From: CAYTID01 sp964437735
GTDB lineage: Bacteria > Bacteroidota > Ignavibacteria > UBA10030 > BY39
NCBI GenBank assembly: GCA_964437735.1
Contig: CAYTID010000001.1
Span: forward strand, 1 to 64,000
DNA length: 64,000 nt
Reading direction: 5' to 3'
The notes under the pieces were generated by a model that searched no databases, had not been told where the DNA came from, and saw only the letters and a program-made list of their open reading frames with translations. The position numbers were made by a program, and so were the translations under genes. Positions 1 to 8,218 of the stretch are shown in pieces (positions within the stretch are counted from its first letter, which is position 1; the number at the start of each line of letters is the position of its first letter).

Positions 1-49
1 GTGACAGTGTGATTAAAATTAAAGCAAAAACAATAACAATTTTTTTCAT
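1..49 (-). CDS. N-terminus of an exported protein, cut by the window edge
   Basis: An ATG at 47-49 on the minus strand opens a frame that runs off the left edge. The 16 visible residues begin MKKIVIVFALILITLS, a positively charged start followed by a hydrophobic stretch, as in a Sec signal peptide. It begins 15 bases after the stop of the ABC permease gene upstream, so it is probably the third gene of that operon. Nothing can be said about its function from so little sequence. It may instead be a membrane anchor or a lipoprotein signal. Confidence 0.5.
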   Translation of the reverse strand, partial: MKKIVIVFALILITLS

Positions 50-64
50 GATAACCACTTGAAT

Positions 65-1303
65 TTATTTTGATTTTAACAATGATATAATTTCTTTTAA
101 GCCGGGTTTTTTTCCATATGCAAGAATTGCAGTTCTGAAAATTTTCGCCGCTACCCACATTGCTGCAATAGTCGATAATGCCAGAACCAGCATAGTTGAT
201 ATAATTTCAACTGCAGGCGGTAATTGTATTGGTATTCTGACAGCCATCATAGTCGGAGTTAATAAGGGAATATAAGACAACACACTAATCAAAGTGGAAT
301 TCGGATTCTGGATAATCCACATCGCCAGCAGCAACGGAATAAATAAAACCATAACAAGATAGCCCGTTACCTGCTGAGCTTCTTGTTCGGTATTGAGAGG
401 TGCGCCGAAACCGACAAATATCGCTGCATAAAATAAATATCCTAATATAAAATATGGAAGAAGTATTAAAGCGTTTGTAAGAGTTATCAAGACCATACCG
501 AATTTTAATGCCATGGCGACACCAATCGCCGCCCAAAATCCTATTTGGGCAAATCCAAGAGCGCTTAAACCCAAAATTTTTCCCGCCATCAAATCGTTTG
601 CCGTACTCGAGGACATCAGCACTTCGATAATCCTGTTTGATTTCTCCTCAACCATGCTTCGGACGAGTAATTGCCCTGTAGTTATAATGAGTGTAAACAT
701 CGCCATAATAAAAATATATGCGCTGAAAAATATTGTTTTAAAATCAGATTCTTCTTCACCGGCTTCTGTTACCTTCACAGCCTTGAGTTCAATCCGGGAT
801 GTTAATTTTTTAATAACTTCCGGATCAAATCCTTCCGATTTTAATTTTCTTTCAACTATAACGTCGCGGATCGTACGATTCAATCTTTCGATCACTTTTA
901 TATTTCCCACATTTTGTGTCCTGTATTCAAACGACGAATCTTGTAAGATTGTAGATTTAAGTATCAGATACCCTTCGATATCTTCGTCCAATACAAGTTT
1001 ATCTGCTTCTATTTTCGGATCCTCGCCGTTGAAAATTTTAATATGGCGAATTATATAATTCGGGCGGCCGTTAGAAAGCGTAAATTTTTCATCTAATTTT
1101 GCAGATAAAATATCAGATAAAGTTCCCGTTTCGTCTATTACACCAATGATACGTGATTCTGAATCGGCTTTCCCCATTAAAAGAGTCGGCAAAAAACCTG
1201 CACCAATCATGAATATCGGAGTAAGAAAAAGTGATATGATAAACGCTTTGGTTTTTACTTTTTCAATAAATTCCCATCGGGCAACGGCAAGAATTTTCTT
1301 CAT
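65..1303 (-). CDS. ABC-2 type transporter permease (NatB-like)
   Basis: This is the membrane subunit of an ABC exporter of the NatB/YhaP type (412 aa). The first transmembrane helix lies at about residues 20-44. A large extracytoplasmic domain follows (about 45-190), and then five or so helices to the C-terminus. That topology, one N-terminal helix, a long loop and a C-terminal membrane block, is typical of the ABC-2 NatB family. The start ATG overlaps the stop of the ATPase gene by four bases (ATGA), so the two are translationally coupled. NatAB exports sodium in Bacillus, but family members have various substrates and the substrate here is unknown. Confidence 0.85.
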   Translation of the reverse strand: MKKILAVARWEFIEKVKTKAFIISLFLTPIFMIGAGFLPTLLMGKADSESRIIGVIDETGTLSDILSAKLDEKFTLSNGRPNYIIRHIKIFNGEDPKIEADKLVLDEDIEGYLILKSTILQDSSFEYRTQNVGNIKVIERLNRTIRDVIVERKLKSEGFDPEVIKKLTSRIELKAVKVTEAGEEESDFKTIFFSAYIFIMAMFTLIITTGQLLVRSMVEEKSNRIIEVLMSSSTANDLMAGKILGLSALGFAQIGFWAAIGVAMALKFGMVLITLTNALILLPYFILGYLFYAAIFVGFGAPLNTEQEAQQVTGYLVMVLFIPLLLAMWIIQNPNSTLISVLSYIPLLTPTMMAVRIPIQLPPAVEIISTMLVLALSTIAAMWVAAKIFRTAILAYGKKPGLKEIISLLKSK

Positions 1304-2223
1304 ATCGCTTCTCCCACTTTTTTCCGATTAAGCTTGTCGCCACCGACCAGTTTAATAAAGATTGAATGAAGAGATGGTTCCACTAGCTCGTATTTTCTTA
1401 TCTTTAATTTGTCCGTCAGTTCAACTAATATATTTTTTGCTGAAGATTGATCTGAAATTTCAAACTCGGCAAAATTCTCGTACAACAAAATATTCATAAT
1501 TCCGGGTAAATTCCGTATAAATTCACCGTCACCATCAAATTCTATGTGAACTGTATTCTTACCGAATCTCCCTTTGACTTCTGATAGATACCCGTCTATC
1601 ACTACCTTCCCTCTGTTTATCAAGCAAATCTTATCGGATAATTTTTCCGCCTGATCCATGATGTGCGTGGAAAAAATAATAGCCTTCCCTTTATCTTTTA
1701 ATTCCATCAGAAGGTCAATCAGGTCCAACTGGTTTACCGGATCCAAACCGGAGAATGGCTCATCGAGAATTATGAATTCAGGGTCGTGAAGAATTGAAAT
1801 TATAAACTGGACTTTTTGCTGATTACCTTTTGATAATTCTTCTATTTTTTTATCTATGTAATTGAGGAGATCAAAACGCTTAAGCCAGTCGATTGCCCTC
1901 CGTTTTGCTTCCTGGTGTGGTAAACCTCTAAGTGTAGCAAAAAAAACAATTGTGTTGAGTAATTTATTTTTTCTGTATAATCCCCTCTCTTCAGGAAGGT
2001 AACCGATCTTGTTTTGAATATTTCCGTTAAATGGATTCCCGTCAAAAAGAATTGTTCCCGAATCCGGTTTGATGATATTCAAAATTGTCCGTATTGTTGT
2101 AGTTTTACCGGCTCCGTTCGGACCGAGCAATCCGAATATTTCTCCGCGCTTCACATCAAATGATACATCATCGACAGCAACAACAGTGGAGTATTCTTTG
2201 TGTATGTTACTTACTTTTATCAT
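1300..2223 (-). CDS. ABC transporter ATP-binding protein (NatA-like)
   Basis: ATPase subunit (307 aa) for the permease downstream. Walker A GPNGAGKTT is at residues 34-42, a variant signature LSKGNQQKV at about 129-137 and Walker B FIILDEP shortly after, followed by the switch histidine in STHIMDQAE. The C-terminal ~90 residues form the extra domain common in DrrA/NatA-type ATPases. The gene overlaps the permease by four bases and starts two bases after the asnS stop, so asnS, the ATPase and the permease are probably one transcript. It likely powers export of an ion or small hydrophobic compound; the substrate is not visible. Confidence 0.88.
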   Translation of the reverse strand: MIKVSNIHKEYSTVVAVDDVSFDVKRGEIFGLLGPNGAGKTTTIRTILNIIKPDSGTILFDGNPFNGNIQNKIGYLPEERGLYRKNKLLNTIVFFATLRGLPHQEAKRRAIDWLKRFDLLNYIDKKIEELSKGNQQKVQFIISILHDPEFIILDEPFSGLDPVNQLDLIDLLMELKDKGKAIIFSTHIMDQAEKLSDKICLINRGKVVIDGYLSEVKGRFGKNTVHIEFDGDGEFIRNLPGIMNILLYENFAEFEISDQSSAKNILVELTDKLKIRKYELVEPSLHSIFIKLVGGDKLNRKKVGEAI

Positions 2224-2225
2224 TT

Positions 2226-3521
2226 TTACGGTGTTATCCGATAAATCATTCGCGGGAATGGTATAGTTTCCCGGATGTGTTCAAGACCGCAAATCCACGA
2301 GACAGTCCTTTCAACACCAAGTCCGAATCCTGAATGCGGAACAGACCCGTACCGGCGTATATCCAGATACCATTCAAATGCTTCCATTGGTAATTTATGC
2401 TCATTGATTCTTTCCACAAGCAAATCTAAATTATCTTCCCGCTGACTTCCGCCCACTATTTCACCATATCCTTCAGGCGCAAGTATATCCATCGCGAGAG
2501 CAACTCTCGGATTTTCCGGATCGCGTTTCATATAAAATGCTTTAACTTCTGCGGGATACCTGTGAACTATAACCGGTTTTTCATATTGACTCGAAATTAT
2601 CGTTTCGTCTGTACCACCAAGGTCGTTACCCCACTGGAAATCCACACCATTTTTCTTTAATATTTCAACAGCATCCGAATATGTGAGACGTGGAAATGGT
2701 TTTTTAACTTTCTCCAATTTTTCAGTGTTTCGTTCTAAAACTTTCAACTCCTGCGCACGGTTTTTCAGCACTGATGTGACGATATGTTCAAGAAAATCTT
2801 CCGCCAGTTCCATATTATCGTTCAGATCGTTCCATGCGACTTCAGGCTCGACCATCCAGAATTCAGTCAAGTGTCTGCGGGTTTTTGATTTTTCTGCGCG
2901 GAACGTCGGACCGAAAACATATATTTTTCCTAACGCCATCGCCCCAGCCTCCCCATAAAGCTGTCCTGATTGTGTTAGATAAGCTTTTCCTAAATCAAAA
3001 TATTCTGTTTCGAATAAAGTGCTCGTACCTTCGCATGCGGCAGGGGTAAAAATCGGCGCATCCATCAAAGTAAAGCCCCGATTATCGAAAAATTCCCGTA
3101 TCGATCTGATAATTTCATGCCGGACTCGCATAATGGCATGCTGCCTCGACGACCTGAGCCATAAATGCCTCTGATCAGCCAGAAACTCGATTCCATGTTC
3201 TTTTGGTGTTATGGGATATTCTTTTGCGATGCTAACTATTTTTATATCAGTTGTTTCAATTTCGTAACCACCCGCTGCTCTCTCCTCTTTTCGTACTTTC
3301 CCGTATAAAATTAGAGAAGTTTCCTGTGTAAGCTGGTCGAATGAGTTAAACACTTCTTCACTGACATTATTCTTAACAATAACACACTGAACAATGCCCG
3401 TACCGTCACGCATCACGATGAATCTTATTTTACCGCTTGACCTTTTATTGTAAACCCAGCCTTTAATTTCGACTTCTTCGCCGACATATTTTGATAAATC
3501 TTCGATATAATGTTTTGTCAT
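2226..3521 (-). CDS. asnS: Asparagine--tRNA ligase
   Basis: Class IIb aminoacyl-tRNA synthetase (431 aa) that charges tRNA-Asn with asparagine. An N-terminal OB-fold anticodon-binding domain (about 1-105) precedes the catalytic domain. Motif 2 is seen around [16 protein letters not shown] and motif 3 around [15 protein letters not shown] near the C-terminus. The motif 2 sequence with [13 protein letters not shown] favours AsnRS over AspRS, and the length fits AsnRS (about 430-465) and lacks the GAD insertion of bacterial AspRS. The start ATG follows an AT-rich leader, and the gene appears to be first in a transcript with the ABC pair. Confidence 0.95.
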   Translation of the reverse strand: MTKHYIEDLSKYVGEEVEIKGWVYNKRSSGKIRFIVMRDGTGIVQCVIVKNNVSEEVFNSFDQLTQETSLILYGKVRKEERAAGGYEIETTDIKIVSIAKEYPITPKEHGIEFLADQRHLWLRSSRQHAIMRVRHEIIRSIREFFDNRGFTLMDAPIFTPAACEGTSTLFETEYFDLGKAYLTQSGQLYGEAGAMALGKIYVFGPTFRAEKSKTRRHLTEFWMVEPEVAWNDLNDNMELAEDFLEHIVTSVLKNRAQELKVLERNTEKLEKVKKPFPRLTYSDAVEILKKNGVDFQWGNDLGGTDETIISSQYEKPVIVHRYPAEVKAFYMKRDPENPRVALAMDILAPEGYGEIVGGSQREDNLDLLVERINEHKLPMEAFEWYLDIRRYGSVPHSGFGLGVERTVSWICGLEHIRETIPFPRMIYRITP

Positions 3522-3716
3522 ATTCCTTTTATACTGATTTTAATTGCCTTTAATATACAAAACCTATTTTATATCTTCAAATATTTGAGAATTGTAAATT
3601 TATATCTTATCTTTAAACCAATTCTACACATCAATATAAATTGTGGAATAAATTGACAGGGAAATGATGCTAAAGCATTTATTATTCTAATTTCTAATCA
3701 AAAATAATATATAGCA

Positions 3717-3775
3717 GTTCACTTCAGTGAACTGAAAATTGAATTGAATAAAGAAATGGCTTTAGCCACATAACT
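3717..3775 (+). repeat. REP-like palindromic repeat, copy 1 (upstream of transposase)
   Basis: Two short palindromes lie about 30 bases apart: GTTCACTTCAGTGAAC (stem GTTCAC/GTGAAC) and a GGCTTTAGCC stem. The unit recurs downstream of the transposase at 4268-4325 with one deletion and two substitutions. A further weak palindrome (AAATGATGCTAAAGCATTT) sits at 3662-3680. Paired palindromes flanking an IS200-like transposase are the hallmark of RAYT/REP systems. Confidence 0.75.
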
Positions 3776-3802
3776 AAAATATTAAATAGAAAGGGAGAAT
3801 CT

Positions 3803-4246
3803 ATGAGCTGGGTAAGAATTTGGGTGCATATTGTTTTTTCCACAAAGAATAGAGAACCAATTCTCAAATCAGACGAAACCAGAAAACAAATTTTCCAACA
3901 CATAAAGCAAAATGCAAAGGAAAAAGATATTTGGCTCGATTGTATCAATGGTTATCTTGATCATATGCACTGTTTAATCTCGCTGAAAAAGGATCAAACC
4001 ATAAGCAAGGTAGTGCAACTCATAAAAGGTGAATCATCTCATTGGATAAATCAATTTAAAATTACTGACACAAAATTTGTATGACAAGATGATTACTGGG
4101 CAGCCAGTATTAGCGAAAGCCAACTGGCTGATTTAAGAGAGTATATTTACCGTCAAAAAGAACATCATACAAAAAAACCTTTTGGTGAGGAGGTCAAGGA
4201 GTTTATAGATAAACATGGTTTTAATTTGATAAAAGGGAATGAGTGA
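3803..4246 (+). pseudogene. REP-associated (IS200-like, Y1) tyrosine transposase, nonsense-interrupted
   Basis: The frame is 147 codons with an in-frame TGA at codon 94 (4082-4084). The first 93 codons encode the HUH metal-binding motif HMH at residues 54-56 and the N-terminal HIVFSTKNRE stretch typical of Y1 transposases. After the TGA the same frame continues with QDDYWAASISES and REYIYRQKEHH, which carries the expected catalytic tyrosine (about codon 114) and the conserved C-terminal HH. A tryptophan (TGG) is usual in this family where the TGA stands, so a single G-to-A change best explains it. The truncated product lacks the catalytic tyrosine. A good ribosome binding site (GGGAGA) precedes the ATG, and REP-like repeats flank the gene. 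Confidence 0.85.
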
Positions 4247-4267
4247 TTATTAATAAAATTCATAGGT

Positions 4268-4325
4268 GTTCACTTCAGTGAACTAAAATTGAATTGAATA
4301 AAGGATTGGCTTTAGCCACATAACT
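4268..4325 (+). repeat. REP-like palindromic repeat, copy 2 (downstream of transposase)
   Basis: Same two palindromes in the same order and orientation as the copy at 3717-3775, differing by one missing base and two substitutions. Its right end runs straight into a fragment of transposase coding sequence at 4324, so this copy is joined to a second, deleted element and is not a simple downstream border of the first. Confidence 0.75.
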
Positions 4326-4410
4326 GTTTAATCTCGCTGAAAAAGGATCAAACCATTAGCAAGGTAATGCAACTCATAAAAGGCGAATCATCACATAAAA
4401 TAAGTCGATT
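4324..4410 (+). pseudogene. Internal fragment of a second RAYT-type transposase
   Basis: In frame it reads CLISLKKDQTISKVMQLIKG followed by ESSHKISRF, matching the part of the neighbouring transposase just after its HUH motif (3970-4044). The first ~30 bases are identical, then several substitutions follow, some silent and some not (KVVQ versus KVMQ; HWIN versus HKIS). The fragment has no start, no HUH motif and no catalytic tyrosine. The divergence suggests a separate, older element copy with a deletion between its REP-like border and the middle of the gene, not a recent local duplication. Confidence 0.7.
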
Positions 4411-4429
4411 TTACAAATCGGCATGCAAC

Positions 4430-4465
4430 AAAAAAGCCGCTCCAACCTGTCGGTTGAAGCGGCTT
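4430..4465 (-). terminator. Rho-independent terminator of the envelope operon
   Basis: On the minus strand an AAGCCGCTTCAACC / GGTTGGAGCGGCTT stem with a four-base loop and one mismatch is followed by a run of six Ts. It lies 17 bases past the stop of the OmpA-family gene and should end the transcript of the six-gene operon 12843-4483. Confidence 0.9.
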
Positions 4466-4482
4466 ATGATTTCTAAAAAAAC

Positions 4483-6354
4483 TTATTCAGTTATTATATC
4501 AATTATAACCGTACGGTTATAAAAACGTTCTTCAGGTAAATTATTTTCAAATGGTGCACGTCGTGCACCAAATCCGTAAGTGTCGAATCTTACATTCTTC
4601 TTTCCGGCTTTATTTAATTCCCTCTGAATTACATTCATAGTTTCCGTTGCCCGGTTGCGTGATAATGTCAAATTATGGCTCTCTTCACCGACAATATCGG
4701 TATGTCCATGTATCGCAACATTGGCACCTTCGGGTATATTCGGGACCACAACATCACTGAGGAATCGTTCGTAAGTAGATACAGTTTTTGACTGATCAAA
4801 TTCAAACAATATACTGTAACGTAAACCTTTGGGGTCTGCGGATCCTTCCGAACGCGCTAAACGTATTCGTGATTCCTTTGTCATTGTTGCACCGTTTATT
4901 GCTTGTCCGACCATAACAATTCTGAAATCACCTTCCGGTTTGTCTCCTAAAATTGCATTCCCGCTGATTCTTTCCTGACCGGATGTAAACGGTCCGAAAT
5001 TTTTAACTTTTCCAAGCTCGTCAGTTACTTCAACTGTCCATGAAGCAAGAACTTCCTCAGCTCCTGCTACAGTCAACACAATATCGGCATCAATCGGATC
5101 TTCCTGCGCAGCTATGATGCGTACCGGAGCAAGCAATTCAAAAGATTGGGTAATGATATCAACGCGGTTATCTTCAGCTTTGACTAAACTTAAATCACGT
5201 GTACCGCCCGCCTGATGCGATGGGATAGCAGGTTTTTCCTGACCTTGTGTTGTAATGCGGCTGTCTGATATCTCGAAGGTGCTCACGAGATAACGTTTTA
5301 CCGCCTCGGCAATACTCTTCCCTGCATTTGCACCTTGTGATGATGCGCCGGAGAGGGTTACACTTGTATGAGGAAATCTTCTCATTCTGTCACCGAGAAT
5401 GTTCATAACATTGTAATAAACTTCCATTTGTCTTGCAGCCCTACCTGCAAGTTGCTGAGGCTTCGGCTCTACGAGATGGCTTTCTTCAAACGTAGCTGCT
5501 TCATCGCTTGTAAGTTGAACATAGCGTTTCGGAATATTTAGAGACCCCTCATCGAAGAATATATAATTCCTTGCGGGGAATGTTTCGGTTACTTTGCGTG
5601 CTTTCGGAACAATCATAGGGGATTTTACTGAGAAGCTGACTTCCATATCGGCTTTCTTTCGTGCAATTGTCATACTTCCAAATTTTAAAGCAATTCCGCC
5701 TCTGATGGTCGTATTATTCCATTTTTCGCTTGTTCTGACTGCCTGACCGAAATGAGCAGAAACATTCGGTGATAACTCAATCTGCCACGTTGCATCCTTT
5801 GATGTGAGGGGTATATCGTATCCGATACCGACCTGTCCGCCGATTCTTGTTCCGCGAACATGACTAAAATCGCCAGTTGATTTTACGCCCGCCGAAGTTT
5901 CATATTCAAAAGATTTTCCAACGTTGAAACCAATCTTTGGTCCGGCGAACAAATAAAGTCCTTCACCCATTGGATTAAAACGGAGATTCGGTTCAAAAGA
6001 AAGATAATTAATCGAACCGGAAAGTTTGTGATTATTTACAGCGTCAAATTTTCCGCCTCTCCCATCAAAACCAAGATTGAAGAGTCCGCCCCACATAACA
6101 CTCGGACGATATTCAATAAATCCGCCTGCGAACAATCCAAAACCTGAACCTTTTTTGAAATTATCTGTTTGACTGATATTGTTATTAAGCGATTTAAAAC
6201 CCGCATCATAGATATTGTAATTGGCTCCTAATCCGACCCCGAACCACCAATTTGGGCGAATACCGTCGTCTGCCAAAACCAGCGAGGAGGAACAAACCAG
6301 CAAAAATAATCCGGTAAAGAAATTTTTGAATAGTGATTGAAATTTGTGCAGCAT
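4483..6354 (-). CDS. Outer membrane protein with N-terminal barrel and two OmpA-like domains
   Basis: 623 aa. A Sec signal peptide is cleaved near residue 28 (LVLADDG). Residues ~30-225 look like a small outer-membrane beta-barrel of the PorT/OmpA type with alternating glycine/aromatic strands. Residues ~265-415 form a degenerate OmpA-like domain that lacks the usual HTD...NxxLSxxRA signature. An Ig-like linker (~415-505) precedes a complete OmpA C-terminal domain (~505-623) with HGHTDIVG and LTLSRNRA, the peptidoglycan-binding residues. It probably tethers the outer membrane to peptidoglycan, as Pal or OmpA does. As last gene after exbB-exbD-tonB it takes the position of Pal in a Tol-Pal-like operon. 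The tandem OmpA arrangement is unusual. Confidence 0.8.
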   Translation of the reverse strand: MLHKFQSLFKNFFTGLFLLVCSSSLVLADDGIRPNWWFGVGLGANYNIYDAGFKSLNNNISQTDNFKKGSGFGLFAGGFIEYRPSVMWGGLFNLGFDGRGGKFDAVNNHKLSGSINYLSFEPNLRFNPMGEGLYLFAGPKIGFNVGKSFEYETSAGVKSTGDFSHVRGTRIGGQVGIGYDIPLTSKDATWQIELSPNVSAHFGQAVRTSEKWNNTTIRGGIALKFGSMTIARKKADMEVSFSVKSPMIVPKARKVTETFPARNYIFFDEGSLNIPKRYVQLTSDEAATFEESHLVEPKPQQLAGRAARQMEVYYNVMNILGDRMRRFPHTSVTLSGASSQGANAGKSIAEAVKRYLVSTFEISDSRITTQGQEKPAIPSHQAGGTRDLSLVKAEDNRVDIITQSFELLAPVRIIAAQEDPIDADIVLTVAGAEEVLASWTVEVTDELGKVKNFGPFTSGQERISGNAILGDKPEGDFRIVMVGQAINGATMTKESRIRLARSEGSADPKGLRYSILFEFDQSKTVSTYERFLSDVVVPNIPEGANVAIHGHTDIVGEESHNLTLSRNRATETMNVIQRELNKAGKKNVRFDTYGFGARRAPFENNLPEERFYNRTVIIDIITE

Positions 6355-6400
6355 ATTTTTTCTCCTGTTTAAATTAATTATTATTTGATTTTGTTTTTAT

Positions 6401-7114
6401 TTATTCAACTTTAAAATTAAAGGTAATTTTTCCTATTTGAGGAATCTGTTCATATTGAGTCGGGAGCGGATCAAACCTCCATGTTCTCAGCGCAGCAACA
6501 GCCTCACGTTCAAGCAATTCATCGCTTCGTTTCAGCGGGATAATTCCGGTGACTGAACCGTCCGGCAGCACGGTAAATTGTAATAACACAGGCATTTCTT
6601 TATCAGTACCATCCGGATAAACCGGCATTCTTCCACCTAAAAGTTTCCGGAAACCAACCCCTGACCATTCGATCGAATACCCGGTGGTTTTTCCGGCTCC
6701 GGCAACCGCTGACTTTTCAGATTTCTGAGCTTTGGCTTTTGATGGAGTTTCTGTTGTTGTTGTTGTTTTTTCAGTAGTTTCCTTTTTCTTCTTGCTTTTC
6801 AATGTTATCGTTTCGTCCGACTCGCTTTTCGTCGTAGGCAATTCCACTTTAGGTTTTTCAACCTTCTGACCAGATTCAACAGGCTTTTCAGTTTGCTGCT
6901 TGGGAGATTCGGTTTGTTCCTGCACTGTACTCTGATTAGGCGCTCCGCTGCTGCTACCCCATTCAAGTTCGACAACTTCAACCGGCTTCTCCTTTTTTAA
7001 TCCAATGAATGATAGTATCAGAAAAAGAATCAAATGAAAAACTAAAGTACCGGTCATCGAAATTATGCGGATTTTCTTTTCTTCATGATGCGATATGTAT
7101 AAAATGTTTTCCAC
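6401..7114 (-). CDS. tonB: TonB-family energy transducer
   Basis: 237 aa. A short cytoplasmic N-terminus and one transmembrane helix (about 20-40) are followed by a long Pro/Glu/Lys/Thr-rich periplasmic linker (about 45-145). A TonB C-terminal domain (about 155-237) ends with REAVAALRTWRFDPLP, the conserved YP..A...G..G.V-type fold. It transmits inner-membrane proton energy to outer-membrane partners. The start is GTG, two bases after the exbD stop; no ATG is available before the helix. The gene sits between exbD and the OmpA-like gene, so it could play a TolA-like structural role instead of serving nutrient receptors. Confidence 0.82.
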   Translation of the reverse strand: MENILYISHHEEKKIRIISMTGTLVFHLILFLILSFIGLKKEKPVEVVELEWGSSSGAPNQSTVQEQTESPKQQTEKPVESGQKVEKPKVELPTTKSESDETITLKSKKKKETTEKTTTTTETPSKAKAQKSEKSAVAGAGKTTGYSIEWSGVGFRKLLGGRMPVYPDGTDKEMPVLLQFTVLPDGSVTGIIPLKRSDELLEREAVAALRTWRFDPLPTQYEQIPQIGKITFNFKVE

Positions 7115-7116
7115 TT

Positions 7117-7518
7117 TTATTTTGAAGGCTCGGTTGCTATAAACAATTTTGTGGCGCCGATTCCTTTTGCTATATCGAGAATTTCAATAACTTCATCAAA
7201 TAGGAGGTTCTTGTCCGCCTGAACAACAATCTGGTTATCGGGTTGAAAAATTCCTCTGAGATTTTCGGCTAAGGTTTCTTTCGTGACCTGATTATTATTA
7301 ACAAATACTTTCTTTTCTTTCGAGATTGCTACAGTGATTGTTTTTCTTTGTGGCGGTTGACCGGAAATTGCTTTCGGAAGTGTCAGATCCATTCCCTGTA
7401 AAACTGTATATGTCGACGTCAGGAGGAAAAAAATCAATAAAAGTAAAACGATATCGGTCAGCGACGAAAAATGAAAAACGCTCAGATATTTTTTGTGCGC
7501 CTGATATTGAAAATTCAT
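7117..7518 (-). CDS. exbD: Biopolymer transport protein ExbD/TolR
   Basis: 133 aa, the normal length for the family. One transmembrane helix at about 17-40 begins with SLTDIVLLLLIFFLL, whose aspartate is the conserved proton-path residue. The periplasmic C-terminal domain follows, with NNNQVTKETL and VVQADKNLLFDEVI patterns. With ExbB it forms the proton-driven motor of TonB or TolA systems. It overlaps exbB by four bases. Sequence alone does not separate ExbD from TolR; the OmpA and TPR neighbours favour a Tol-like role. Confidence 0.88.
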   Translation of the reverse strand: MNFQYQAHKKYLSVFHFSSLTDIVLLLLIFFLLTSTYTVLQGMDLTLPKAISGQPPQRKTITVAISKEKKVFVNNNQVTKETLAENLRGIFQPDNQIVVQADKNLLFDEVIEILDIAKGIGATKLFIATEPSK

Positions 7519-8198
7519 TGAACTTCCTCCAATTGCCTTTTTTTATCCTTGACTTCAGGATACGCTGAATTTGGATTTCCAATATGCAATTCTTCCTCTA
7601 TGATGTCGAGAATTTCTCTGCCAACTCTCTCGAGCTGCATGGAAATTTCTTGAGTGCGGGCAATAAACCAATTGTAAACGCCATAAGTGATAATCCCTAT
7701 GAAAAGTCCGAAAGCGGTTGTAATAAGAGCTTCCCAAATACCATCCGCCAATTCTACAGGAGAAGCCTGACCCCCTGTGATGGCAACTGATTGGAATGCT
7801 TCTATCATTCCCAGAACTGTTCCCAAAAAACCAAGCATTGGCGCCATACCGGCAACTGAGGCAAGTATGCCAAAATGTTTTTCAATTTGAGCTATCTCTT
7901 CCCGTCCCTGGTCTTCAATTGCTTCACGCACACGACCGGGATGATGGTGAACTTTTTCCAGCGCCGCAAGCACTACCCTGCCCGACGGAGATCTGTCTTG
8001 AATGCAGAATTCCTTAGCATTATTCAGATCTTTTTTACCTAACATCATCCTTAAGCTCATTTGAAATCTGCCTGCCGAAGGTTTTGAGCGCCGCAATATC
8101 ATATATCTTTCGATTGTTATATAAACTGCTGCAAGAGATAAGAGAAGAATCATGTACATCATTATTCCACCCTTATGAAACATCGTCAGCATATCCAT
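7515..8198 (-). CDS. exbB: MotA/TolQ/ExbB proton channel family protein
   Basis: 227 aa. The first helix lies at about 8-30, a cytoplasmic loop follows (about 35-110), and two helices (about 112-137 and 155-178) carry the typical GFLGTVLGMIEAFQ and ALITTAFGLFIGI segments, in which the conserved threonine and glycine residues line the channel. It is the pentameric channel subunit of the ExbB-ExbD motor. It is tightly coupled to exbD (4-base overlap) and starts 20 bases after the barrel gene. TolQ is the alternative name. Confidence 0.9.
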   Translation of the reverse strand: MDMLTMFHKGGIMMYMILLLSLAAVYITIERYMILRRSKPSAGRFQMSLRMMLGKKDLNNAKEFCIQDRSPSGRVVLAALEKVHHHPGRVREAIEDQGREEIAQIEKHFGILASVAGMAPMLGFLGTVLGMIEAFQSVAITGGQASPVELADGIWEALITTAFGLFIGIITYGVYNWFIARTQEISMQLERVGREILDIIEEELHIGNPNSAYPEVKDKKRQLEEVQ

Positions 8199-8218
8199 AG
8201 AAATCCTTTCAAATATTT

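Noticed and set aside
513..1058. 181-codon open frame on the plus strand
   Set aside because: It is antisense to the ABC permease, has no family resemblance, and its composition is a mirror of the real gene.
4082..4084. TGA in the transposase as recoded tryptophan or selenocysteine
   Set aside because: TGA is used as a normal stop in many genes here (for example the ATGA overlaps), no SECIS-like reason exists in a transposase, and simple mutation is enough.
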